Assembly (NCBI GenBank): GCA_000435175.1
Contig: FR880057.1
Coordinates: 1-5,739 of the forward strand
Direction of reading: 5' to 3'
Length of the DNA stretch: 5,739 bases
From: Clostridium sp. CAG:245
GTDB lineage: Bacteria; Bacillota; Clostridia; TANB77; CAG-508
Shown here one piece after another: positions 1-5,330 of this stretch; the first letter of the stretch is position 1; each line of letters begins with the position of its first letter. The notes under the pieces were generated by a model. It saw nothing but the letters and a program-made list of their open reading frames with translations. It had not been told where the DNA came from and ran no database searches. The translations under genes and the position numbers were made by a program.

Positions 1-794
1 GAGCAGGCTCAAGTCTAGGAGAAGCAAGTACATCAAAAGGAAAAACTTTGTACATCATGATAGATAGCTCAATATCTGGAGGAACAACAACAGTAAGTCC
101 AGAAGTACCATATGCAGTAACAGAAAATGGAACATATAAATTTACAGTAACAGGAACAGTAGATGGAACAGCATATACAAAAGAAGTGAGTGTAACAGTA
201 AATCAATTTAAAAATTCAATATTAAATGATATAAATATCAAAATAGGAGATAGCGTAAACTATACATATGACACAGCAAGTAGCAGTTACACATTAGAAT
301 CAAAATATAGTGGATATAGTAGTAATCAAACAATAGCCCAAACAACAGGGTTAACATGGAAAGTGCTAAATGTAGATAAAGAAAATGATACAGTAGATAT
401 AATAAGTACAAACCCAACAAGTAGTACCGTAAATTTTTATAATATATTAGGGTATAATAATGGACCATATTTCATGAATGAAATATGCAAAGCTCAATAC
501 AGTAATAAAACATTAGGAGTAAACGCAAGAAGCATAAACTTGTTAGATATGGAAAAACAATTAACTGCGGCAGGGATAAAATCAAGAAACGAATACAATA
601 AAGGTAGTAGCACATATGCACAATATGGAACAACAAAAACATATACAAGTAACACAAAATACCCAAGTTTATATGCAAACCAAAAAGGGGCAGGACCAAA
701 TATAAAAGAAGCAGAAGCAAGTAAAAAAATAACACAACCAGATACAACAAAAGGAAATGACCCATATGAAGAGAGTAAACCGCAAGAAGCATAA
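1..794 (+). CDS. Secreted/surface protein, Ig-like segment plus DUF6273-like region; 5' end off window, frame broken at 3' end
   Basis: The reading frame is open from position 3 at the left edge, so the TTG at 48 is not the true start and the gene begins upstream. The stretch around 93-212 (TVSPEVPYAVTENGTYKFTV) resembles a bacterial Ig-like domain. From about 234 the protein has IKIGDSVNYTY, TGLTWKVLNV (345-374), GYNNGPYFMNEICKAQYSN and ARSINLLDMEK. I associate this arrangement with secreted Clostridia proteins of the DUF6273 / C-type-lectin-like sort; that family name is from memory and tentative. Codons are strongly A-ending. The frame ends in KPQEA-stop at 792-794, at the joint of a tandem duplication, exactly where the sister copy continues as KPIVPKG. 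The product as written therefore lacks the C-terminal domain encoded in another frame downstream. Likely role: an extracellular binding or adhesion protein (inference). No signal peptide is visible because the N-terminus is outside the window. Confidence 0.75.
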   Translation, partial: AGSSLGEASTSKGKTLYIMIDSSISGGTTTVSPEVPYAVTENGTYKFTVTGTVDGTAYTKEVSVTVNQFKNSILNDINIKIGDSVNYTYDTASSSYTLESKYSGYSSNQTIAQTTGLTWKVLNVDKENDTVDIISTNPTSSTVNFYNILGYNNGPYFMNEICKAQYSNKTLGVNARSINLLDMEKQLTAAGIKSRNEYNKGSSTYAQYGTTKTYTSNTKYPSLYANQKGAGPNIKEAEASKKITQPDTTKGNDPYEESKPQEA

Positions 795-1023
795 ACTTGT
801 TAGATATGGAAAAGCACTTAACAGCAGCAGGAATAACAAATAGAAATGCATGTACAAATGAAGTAAAATATGGAACAACAAACACATATACAAGTAATAC
901 AAAATACCCAAGTTTGTATGCCAATCAAAAAGGAGCAGGACCAAATATAACAGCAGCAAATGCAAGTACAATATCTCAACCAGATATAACAAAAGGAAAT
1001 GACCCATATGAAGAAAGTAAGCC
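525..1023 (+). repeat. Diverged tandem duplication (525-781 and 782-1023) that breaks the reading frame
   Basis: Copy 1 (525-781, 257 bp) and copy 2 (782-1023, 242 bp) both encode ARSINLLDMEK through NDPYEESKP. The first 32 bases of the two copies (525-556 and 782-813) are identical. A second long near-identical block encodes TYTSNTKYPSLYANQKGAG. Between them the copies differ by substitutions and a 15-bp length difference (RNEYNKGSSTYAQYGTT versus RNACTNEVKYGTT), so the duplication is old or was made from two paralogous genes. The joint carries an 8-base microhomology, GAGTAAAC, at 517-524 and 773-780, plus one extra C at 781. The offset of 257 is not a multiple of three, which is what puts the downstream part out of frame. 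Confidence 0.9.
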
Positions 1024-1381
1024 AATAGTACCCAAAGGTACAACAGAGCCAACTACATCTAGTACATATGGAACAGGAAGCCCATTAACAGTAACGAAAA
1101 CATACTATTATATACCAATAAACGATACTAACTATGGAACTGCATCAAGTATACTAGCAAATGGTACGACGTTCTGGGTGGCTTCGCGCTATGTCGATAT
1201 TTACTCTGACCGTGCTAGCTTCGGTTTGCGCTGTGCTGACACGTGTACTAACGGTCTTTACTTGTTCTACTCGCGCGGCGACACTCGCGGCAATCAAATG
1301 TGTCTTCGCCCAGTAGTTTCTCTACCATCTAGTCTCCTAACAGGAGAGCAAACAAATGGAGCTTGGAACTTGAGCAAGTAG
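797..1381 (+). CDS. Out-of-frame C-terminal part of the same surface protein, carrying the hypervariable tip
   Basis: The frame is open from 779 (after a TAA at 776-778). Its residues repeat the end of the preceding frame (ARSINLLDMEK, TYTSNTKYPSLYANQKGAG, NDPYEESKP) and then continue with a linker and the C-terminal domain. The TTG at 797 and the ATG at 806 have no convincing ribosome binding site, so this is better read as the 3' piece of the gene that starts off the left edge than as an independent gene. Counting from 797: repeat-derived part at residues 1-76, a Thr/Ser/Pro-rich linker at about 77-98, TVTKTYYYIPINDTNYG at 98-114, then FWVASRYV (126-133), SFGLRC (141-146) and CLRPVVSL (169-176), ending in WNLSK. 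The WVASR...FGLR...LRPVVSL spacing looks like a compact ligand-binding fold with variable loops. Residues about 124-174 have base composition unlike the rest of the gene. Stop is TAG at 1379-1381. Confidence 0.65.
   Translation: MLDMEKHLTAAGITNRNACTNEVKYGTTNTYTSNTKYPSLYANQKGAGPNITAANASTISQPDITKGNDPYEESKPIVPKGTTEPTTSSTYGTGSPLTVTKTYYYIPINDTNYGTASSILANGTTFWVASRYVDIYSDRASFGLRCADTCTNGLYLFYSRGDTRGNQMCLRPVVSLPSSLLTGEQTNGAWNLSK
1166..1336 (+). other. Variable-region-like segment of a diversity-generating retroelement target
   Basis: Composition changes abruptly at about 1166 and returns towards gene background after about 1312. Over 1171-1310 I count 20 A in 140 bases (14%) and 75 G+C (54%), against 25 A in 60 (42%) at 1021-1080. 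Of the 48 codons from 1166 to 1309, 37 end in C or T, 10 in G and only one (CAA) in A, while the gene elsewhere prefers A-ending codons. Six arginines are all CGC/CGT, whereas arginines outside the island use AGA. In DGR systems, AAY codons of a template repeat become NNY in the variable copy because adenines are randomised; the R, Y, D, S, C, G, L and T codons here fit that pattern. Location at the C-terminal tip of a secreted protein also fits. The matching template repeat and reverse transcriptase are not in the window, so the call rests on composition and context. Confidence 0.6.
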
Positions 1382-1448
1382 GACCTTGTCAAGAGTAGTG
1401 TGGTGCGACGGTGAAGGTTGCATAGTGTAGGTGGAAATACAATGAACT

Positions 1449-1476
1449 AGGTAGGTGGGGGGGAAAAAACCTACCT
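1449..1476 (+). other. Hairpin with G7 tract in the loop
   Basis: AGGTAGGT (1449-1456) pairs perfectly with ACCTACCT (1469-1476), an 8-bp stem with a 12-base loop of seven G then five A. A competing outer pairing exists between CTAGG (1447-1451) and CCTAG (1479-1483). No T-run follows, so it does not look like an ordinary intrinsic terminator. Confidence 0.55.
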
Positions 1477-1483
1477 TTCCTAG

Positions 1484-1502
1484 TGTGGGAGAAATACCCA
1501 CA
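1484..1502 (+). other. Second short hairpin
   Basis: TGTGGG (1484-1489) pairs with CCCACA (1497-1502) around the 7-base loop AGAAATA. It follows the G-tract hairpin by 7 bases, so the two would form a tandem structure in RNA. Confidence 0.5.
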
Positions 1503-1597
1503 GAGTTTACATAAGAAAACGAACCGCTACCAAGACTAGCAAGTTTACATAAAAACTAAAATAGCTCAATAAAGAAATAGATACATAATAAATAATA

Positions 1598-1639
1598 CCC
1601 CAAATCTGCCAATGATATCACAGATTTGGGGCTTCTATT
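1598..1639. terminator. Strong intrinsic terminator, possibly bidirectional
   Basis: CCCCAAATCTG (1598-1608) pairs perfectly with CAGATTTGGGG (1621-1631), an 11-bp stem with a 12-base loop, followed by a T-rich tail (CTTCTATT). It would end transcription of the surface-protein gene and its structured tail. Read on the minus strand the stem is followed by TATTATTTATT, so it may also stop transcription in that direction. Confidence 0.75.
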
Positions 1640-1705
1640 ATATAAAATATTTCACAGAAAATTTATTTTGTAGATTTTTTCATTAAAATCGGTTGTTATG
1701 CACAG

Positions 1706-1755
1706 TTATCTTTGATTTTGTGCAAATGAATACTTGAATTATCTTTGATTTTGTG
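1706..1755 (+). repeat. Paired 17-bp direct repeats, candidate operator
   Basis: The 17-mer TTATCTTTGATTTTGTG occurs exactly twice, at 1706-1722 and 1739-1755, with a period of 33 bp, close to three turns of the DNA helix. The second copy fills the spacer between the proposed -35 and -10 boxes of the ATPase promoter and the first lies just upstream. A protein bound to both sites would sit on one face of the helix and block RNA polymerase. The binding protein is unknown. Confidence 0.6.
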
Positions 1756-1762
1756 ATATTAT
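1734..1762 (+). promoter_or_regulatory. SigA-type promoter with extended -10 for the AAA ATPase gene
   Basis: The -35 box is TTGAAT (1734-1739), the spacer is 17 bp and the -10 is TATTAT (1757-1762) preceded by TG at 1754-1755, the extended -10 arrangement. Transcription would start near 1769, giving a leader of about 56 bases that contains the 1776-1804 hairpin and the ribosome binding site. Confidence 0.6.
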
Positions 1763-1775
1763 ATAAAAAATATTA

Positions 1776-1804
1776 AGCTTTTGTACATTTAAAATACAAA
1801 AGCT
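1776..1804 (+). promoter_or_regulatory. Leader hairpin directly abutting the ribosome binding site of the ATPase gene
   Basis: AGCTTTTGTA (1776-1785) pairs perfectly with TACAAAAGCT (1795-1804), a 10-bp stem with a 9-base loop. The next base begins AGGAAGG (1805-1811), the ribosome binding site of the ATPase gene. The hairpin would form close to the 5' end of the mRNA and could stabilise it or affect ribosome loading; as DNA it is also a palindromic candidate binding site. Confidence 0.5.
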
Positions 1805-1824
1805 AGGAAGGAATATTTTAAATT

Positions 1825-3177
1825 ATGAAGAGAAAAATTTATAATGATATTCTTAAATGGAAAAATGAGAGCAATGGCTCTACTGCACTGCTAATTGAGG
1901 GCGCACGAAGAGTTGGAAAAAGCTATATAGTAGAAGAGTTTGCAAAAGAAAATTATAAATCGTATATTCTAATAGATTTTTCAAAAGCACCAGAAGAAGT
2001 TAAATCTTTATTTGATAATTATTTAGACAATCTCAATTATCTATTCACGTATTTATCACAGTATTATGGTGTAAAATTGTATGAAAGAGAAACACTGTTT
2101 ATTTTTGATGAAATTCAGTTTTGCCCTAGAGCAAGAGGAGGAATTAAACATTTAGTTGCAGATGGAAGATATGATTATATAGAAACAGGCTCGTTAATTT
2201 CTATAAAAAAGAACGTAAAAGATATATTAATTCCATCTGAAGAAGAGAATTTAAAGATGTACCCATTTGATTTTGAAGAATTTTTATGGGCTATGGGAAA
2301 TGATACACTTATGGATTTTATAAAAGATTGTTATTTGAAAAAACAGCCACTTGGTCAAGCATTACATCGTAAAGCAATGGATTATTTTAAAGAATATTTA
2401 ATTGTTGGAGGAATGCCTCAAGCTGTAGAAATGTATTCAAAAACTAGAGACTTTGAAAAGGTAGATAGAATTAAAAGGAATATTTTAAATTTATATAGAG
2501 AAGATATTAGAAAACATGCAGAAGAATTAAATTTAAAAGTAGAGCAAATATTTGATACAATTCCATCACAACTACAGAAACACGAGAAAAAGTTTAATAT
2601 TTCAAGTTTAGACGAAGAAGCAAGGTATAGAAATTTTGAAGGTGCTTTCTATTGGCTAAATGATGCATATTTAGTAAATATTGCATACAATACGACCGAG
2701 CCAAGTATTGGACTGGGACAAAGAATGGACACCAATGCATTAAAATGTTATATGTTCGACACTGGACTATTATTATCAATGACTTTTAATGAGAAAAATT
2801 TAGTTAATGAACAAATATATAAAAAAATTTTATTTGATAAATTATCTTTCAACGAAGGAATGATACTAGAAAATATTGTAGCTCAAATGCTCGTAAGTTC
2901 AGGACGAAAGCTGTACTTTTTTTCGAGAAATGAAAGAGAAAATAGTAGTGAAACTATGGAAGTAGACTTCTTAATTTCAACAGATAAAATAACATCAAAA
3001 CACAATATAATACCAATTGAGGTAAAATCTGGAGATAGATATACATTTACATCATTAAATAAATTAAGATTAAAGTATAATGAATATTTAGCAGAATCGG
3101 TAATTATACATACGAAAGATTTAAAAGAAGAAGGTAATATTTTATATATACCAATATACATGACAGACTTGTTATAA
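1825..3177 (+). CDS. AAA family ATPase with C-terminal DUF4143 (nuclease-fold) domain
   Basis: A complete 450-aa protein of the widespread AAA_14 plus DUF4143 architecture, at the usual length for that family. Visible motifs: Walker A GARRVGKS (residues 26-33), Walker B LFIFDEIQ (91-98), the TGS sensor segment (121-123), YLIVGGMPQAV (191-201), NLYREDI (222-228) and FDTGLL (311-316). The C-terminal part has EVDFLI (379-384) and IPIEVKSG (396-403), a D...ExK pattern like the PD-(D/E)XK nuclease fold often found at the end of these proteins. It should bind and hydrolyse ATP in the cytoplasm. The biological role of this family is poorly known; proposals include DNA handling and toxin-antitoxin-like or defence functions. 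ATG at 1825 is supported by AGGAAGG (1805-1811), a somewhat long 13-base spacing. It has its own promoter, paired operator-like repeats, leader hairpin and terminator, so it appears monocistronic. No key motif is missing. Confidence 0.92.
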   Translation: MKRKIYNDILKWKNESNGSTALLIEGARRVGKSYIVEEFAKENYKSYILIDFSKAPEEVKSLFDNYLDNLNYLFTYLSQYYGVKLYERETLFIFDEIQFCPRARGGIKHLVADGRYDYIETGSLISIKKNVKDILIPSEEENLKMYPFDFEEFLWAMGNDTLMDFIKDCYLKKQPLGQALHRKAMDYFKEYLIVGGMPQAVEMYSKTRDFEKVDRIKRNILNLYREDIRKHAEELNLKVEQIFDTIPSQLQKHEKKFNISSLDEEARYRNFEGAFYWLNDAYLVNIAYNTTEPSIGLGQRMDTNALKCYMFDTGLLLSMTFNEKNLVNEQIYKKILFDKLSFNEGMILENIVAQMLVSSGRKLYFFSRNERENSSETMEVDFLISTDKITSKHNIIPIEVKSGDRYTFTSLNKLRLKYNEYLAESVIIHTKDLKEEGNILYIPIYMTDLL

Positions 3178-3205
3178 TTTAGAAGTATTTTACACAAAAT
3201 ACTAT

Positions 3206-3235
3206 AAAACCGCTTGAACAGCGGTTTTATCTTTG
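3206..3235 (+). terminator. Intrinsic terminator of the ATPase gene
   Basis: AAAACCGCT (3206-3214) pairs with AGCGGTTTT (3220-3228), a 9-bp stem with the 5-base loop TGAAC, followed by ATCTTT. It begins about 30 bases after the TAA of the ATPase gene. Confidence 0.85.
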
Positions 3236-3252
3236 TAATATTTGTACTGCAC

Positions 3253-3312
3253 ACTATACAAAAATAATAAAATATTGAATTTTGTTCACTAGACTATACA
3301 AAAATAATAAAA
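3253..3312 (+). repeat. 20-bp direct repeat, two copies, period 40
   Basis: ACTATACAAAAATAATAAAA occurs exactly at 3253-3272 and 3293-3312. Each copy is preceded by a CACTA-type element (CACTATA at 3252, TTCACTAGA at 3285). An imperfect third copy of the core, CTACAAAAATAATAAA, lies at 5379-5394 just before the pilin-like gene. The A-rich part makes chance a partial explanation, but the exact 20-base match is unlikely to be fully accidental. Confidence 0.6.
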
Positions 3313-3481
3313 CAGTGAAGGCTGTCACTAATTTTTAATAGTTTGCTTTTTTATAAATTAAATTATAGTAGAATTTTGTCGAACGAATTTTCTTGATTTT
3401 TCCGCTAAAAGATAATATAATTTTACTAAATTTTAAAATAGATTATTTCAAAATGATTTTGTTGTTAAATTTTATTCAAAA

Positions 3482-3497
3482 ATTCACTATAGTGAAT
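3482..3497. promoter_or_regulatory. Perfect 16-bp palindrome upstream of the Rpn gene, candidate operator
   Basis: ATTCACTATAGTGAAT is a perfect palindrome lying 46 bases before the proposed -35 box of the Rpn gene. Its half-site TTCACTA recurs at 3285-3291, and AGTGA-N6-TCACT at 3314-3329 is a related inverted repeat. The XRE-type repressor encoded at 4827-5165 is a candidate binder only because it is nearby. Confidence 0.45.
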
Positions 3498-3543
3498 AGT
3501 TTTAATTCTTAAATAATACCAATAAGTATATTTATAAAAAATA

Positions 3544-3572
3544 TTGACCTATAAGTTAAATAATTGTATAAT
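3544..3572 (+). promoter_or_regulatory. Near-consensus SigA promoter overlapping the leader of the Rpn gene
   Basis: TTGACC (3544-3549), a 17-bp spacer and a perfect TATAAT (3567-3572). The -10 box ends only one base before the AGGAGGA ribosome binding site (3574-3580), so a start 6-7 bases downstream would leave the mRNA with about 7 leader bases and without most of that site. Either this promoter drives a nearly leaderless transcript or the working promoter lies further upstream in 3240-3540. Confidence 0.55.
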
Positions 3573-3586
3573 TAGGAGGAAGATTG

Positions 3587-4684
3587 ATGGAAGAAGAGAA
3601 AATGTTGGTTCCATCTGGATTAAAAACAGTAGATGGAAAAGATATCATGTGCTATACTGGGGCATTTTACTTAAAAAACGAAGAAAAAATCAAACGAATA
3701 ATAAAAAAATGCGAAGAAATTTTAGATGCAGAAAGTGAAGATATAAAAAAAATACAGAAAAATATTACTATAAAAGAAGATAGTGAAAAGTATAATTTGG
3801 ATATACATATAAATAAAAAACATGACAAATTATTTAAAGAGCTACTGTCTGATAAAAAGGAAGCTGTTAAATTTATAAATCATTATTTACACTTAAATTT
3901 ATTAGATGATGAGATAGAAAAATATGAGAAAGAGTTTAGAACAGAAGAATTTAGAAATATAGAAGCAGATGTTGTGTATAAGGTAAAGAACAAAAATGTT
4001 TTTATATTAATAGAACATCAATCAAGTTTAGATTTAAAGATGGCATATAGAATATTGCGTTATAAAAATGCTATAATAGAGTCTGCAATAAATAAGAGAA
4101 GATTAAAAGAAAAAAACTATAAAATTCCAAAAGTAATACCGATAGTGTTATATACTGGAAAAAGAAAATGGCAAAAGTTATCAATAGAAGATATTGAAGA
4201 GAAAATAGAAGGATATGAAGAAATTGAACTAGGATATGATTTAGTGGATACTAATGAGTTTACAAAACAGCGATTGTTAGAAGATAATTTGATAACATCT
4301 AAAGCTATGTTAATAGAAAAGTCACAAAATAAAGAAGAATTATACCAAAACATTGAGGATATAATAAGTTGTAAAAATAAAATGGAAGATTTCGAATATG
4401 CACAATTAGAAAAAATAGTAAAATATGAATTGATGGGAACTGAGGATAAAGAAATAATAAGTAAATTTATAGAAAAGATAAAAAATAGAGAGGAGAGCGA
4501 AAATATTATGATGAATGCAGCGAGAATAATAAACAAGGAGATAAGAAAACAAAGAAGAGAGGGAAGAGAAGAGGGAATTGCAGAAGGAATGATTTTTGTT
4601 GCTAAAAAACTAAAAGGAAAAATGCATATAAAAGATATAAGTCAAATAACTGGATTAAGTGAAAAGGAGATTGAAAAGCTGTAA
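3587..4684 (+). CDS. Rpn-family PD-(D/E)XK nuclease / putative transposase
   Basis: A 365-aa protein from ATG 3587, chosen over the TTG at 3584 because AGGAGGA (3574-3580) is correctly spaced for the ATG. Features of the recombination-promoting nuclease family (YhgA-like, PDDEXK transposase family): KKHDKLFKELL at residues 77-87, the catalytic-type aspartate in EADVVYKV (D128), ILIEHQSS (140-147, E143-x-Q145), the Arg/Tyr-rich helix after it, and IPIVLYTG (184-191). The C-terminus has the charged GREEGIAEG stretch (326-334) and a small helical tail (DISQITGLSEKEIEKL). Family members cut DNA and can promote RecA-independent recombination; many are accessory genes. About 75 residues precede the HDKLFKELL motif, which usually sits near the start, so this copy has an unusual N-terminal extension of unknown role. 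It is convergent with the XRE gene and shares its terminator. I see no terminal inverted repeats, so the gene is not evidently a transposon. Confidence 0.85.
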   Translation: MEEEKMLVPSGLKTVDGKDIMCYTGAFYLKNEEKIKRIIKKCEEILDAESEDIKKIQKNITIKEDSEKYNLDIHINKKHDKLFKELLSDKKEAVKFINHYLHLNLLDDEIEKYEKEFRTEEFRNIEADVVYKVKNKNVFILIEHQSSLDLKMAYRILRYKNAIIESAINKRRLKEKNYKIPKVIPIVLYTGKRKWQKLSIEDIEEKIEGYEEIELGYDLVDTNEFTKQRLLEDNLITSKAMLIEKSQNKEELYQNIEDIISCKNKMEDFEYAQLEKIVKYELMGTEDKEIISKFIEKIKNREESENIMMNAARIINKEIRKQRREGREEGIAEGMIFVAKKLKGKMHIKDISQITGLSEKEIEKL

Positions 4685-4791
4685 GAAGAGTGACTATTAC
4701 AAATTCAGTCGAAGATTATAGTAATCAAAGATATATATAGTATAATTTGTGTTGTGTAAAGCAAAAAAATAAATTTTCGTATGATAAAATA

Positions 4792-4828
4792 AAAATAGAG
4801 ACAATTAGCAGTAATTCGTCTCTATTTT
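4792..4828. terminator. Bidirectional terminator between convergent Rpn and XRE genes
   Basis: AAAATAGAGAC (4792-4802) pairs perfectly with GTCTCTATTTT (4818-4828); inside, AATT (4803-4806) can pair with AATT (4813-4816). The A-rich left arm and T-rich right arm make it suitable as a terminator on both strands. The TAA stop of the XRE gene (4827-4829 on the plus strand as TTA) overlaps the right end of the stem. Confidence 0.75.
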
Positions 4829-5165
4829 AATAGTTTTTATCTATATGAATTATTATTTCTTTCAAAATATTTTTGCCTTCTTTGGATAGCTGATTTGTTA
4901 GATTTAACAAAGATGAATCTAAGGTTTCTTCTTTAAAGTCTAAAAGCTCATCAAATAGTGTATTAGGTGAAACTTGCAAAAAGTTGCAAATGTTAAGAAG
5001 TGTTGTAATGCTTCCAATATTTCTGCCATTTTCAATGCTTCTAAGCAAATCTGTTGAAACATTTATTTGTTCTGCTACATAGTCCTGGGTATAGCCTTTT
5101 TCTTTTCTTACTTTTTTTATATTTTTTCCAAGAACTTTTAATATGTCTTCATTATTAACTAACAA
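4827..5165 (-). CDS. XRE-family helix-turn-helix transcriptional regulator
   Basis: A small cytoplasmic DNA-binding protein of 112 aa from TTG 5165 (115 aa if GTG 5174 is used). I prefer the TTG because AGGTGA (5176-5171 on the minus strand) is well spaced for it, whereas the AAGG before the GTG is only 3 bases away. The HTH_3/XRE domain covers about residues 12-71: LGKNIKKVRKEKGYTQ, then the recognition part NVSTDLLRSIENGR (35-48), and LQVSPNTLFDELL closing the fold. The remaining 40 residues are a Leu/Lys-rich helix that could mediate dimerisation. Proteins of this size are typical of prophage, toxin-antitoxin and accessory-island repressors. It is transcribed towards the Rpn gene; its targets are unknown, but palindromic and repeated sites lie in the 3240-3500 and 1700-1760 regions. 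Confidence 0.88.
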   Translation of the reverse strand: MLVNNEDILKVLGKNIKKVRKEKGYTQDYVAEQINVSTDLLRSIENGRNIGSITTLLNICNFLQVSPNTLFDELLDFKEETLDSSLLNLTNQLSKEGKNILKEIIIHIDKNY

Positions 5166-5301
5166 AAAAATCACCTACCTTTTAATATGATACCATGATG
5201 AAATAAAATAAAAAAGTGAACTAAAATACATAAAATTTTGCACAGGTGTATTAAAGCATTAATTAAAATATCACAAAAATAAAATTTTATTCAAAAAACT
5301 A

Positions 5302-5330
5302 TTGCTTTTTTTGTTTTCTTAATTTAAAAT
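5302..5330 (+). promoter_or_regulatory. Weak candidate promoter for the right-hand pilin-like gene
   Basis: TTGCTT (5302-5307), 17-bp spacer, TAAAAT (5325-5330). An alternative is TTGTTT (5311-5316), 18 bp, TATGTA (5335-5340). Both match only partly and the region 5180-5400 is very AT-rich, so either could be chance. The rest of that stretch holds no gene I can support. Confidence 0.3.

Larger units (their letters stand above)
1382..1531 (+). other. G-rich non-coding segment downstream of the variable tip, possibly structured RNA or 3' UTR
   Basis: There is no credible reading frame between the TAG at 1381 and the next gene at 1825. The first 60 bases after the stop are 38% G on the plus strand, unlike the AT-rich intergenic DNA elsewhere in the window. 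The motif TAGTGT followed by GG or AGG occurs three times (1396, 1423, 1481), the last two each followed by AAATAC. Two hairpins lie at 1449-1476 and 1484-1502. In known DGR targets the variable region is followed by sequence needed for homing, sometimes with a hairpin, so this tail could serve that role; that is inference. It could also simply be a structured 3' UTR. Between 1504 and 1552 the 11-mer AGTTTACATAA occurs twice (1504-1514, 1542-1552). Confidence 0.4.

Noticed and set aside
776..794. Programmed -1 ribosomal frameshift joining the two parts of the surface protein
   Set aside because: The overlap window between the TAA at 776 and the TAA at 792 contains no slippery heptamer, and the break coincides exactly with a duplication joint that explains it better.
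797..806. Independent gene starting at TTG 797 or ATG 806
   Set aside because: There is no suitably spaced ribosome binding site, and the first 76 residues are a repeat of the preceding frame's C-terminus.
238..1052. Long minus-strand open frames opposite the surface-protein gene
   Set aside because: They overlap the plus-strand coding frame, encode Leu/Tyr-rich low-complexity peptides created by its A-rich codons, and have no ribosome binding sites or recognisable domains.
3253..3312. Short CRISPR array
   Set aside because: There are only two copies, A-rich and non-palindromic, with no cas genes and a spacer of 20 bases.
4117..4536. Minus-strand open frame opposite the Rpn gene, and similar ones at 2594-2779, 2883-3254, 5299-5481 and 5527-5739
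   Set aside because: They are shadows of plus-strand genes or of AT-rich DNA, being Ile/Phe/Ser/Leu-rich with no motifs.
3240..4830. Complete insertion sequence or transposon around the Rpn gene
   Set aside because: I found no terminal inverted repeats or target-site duplications; the flanking repeats are direct and lie on one side only.
5248..5276. Minus-strand promoter for the XRE gene (TTGTGA, 17 bp, TAATAC)
   Set aside because: The -10 box matches consensus at only three of six positions and lies over 70 bases upstream of the gene; too weak to list as a feature.
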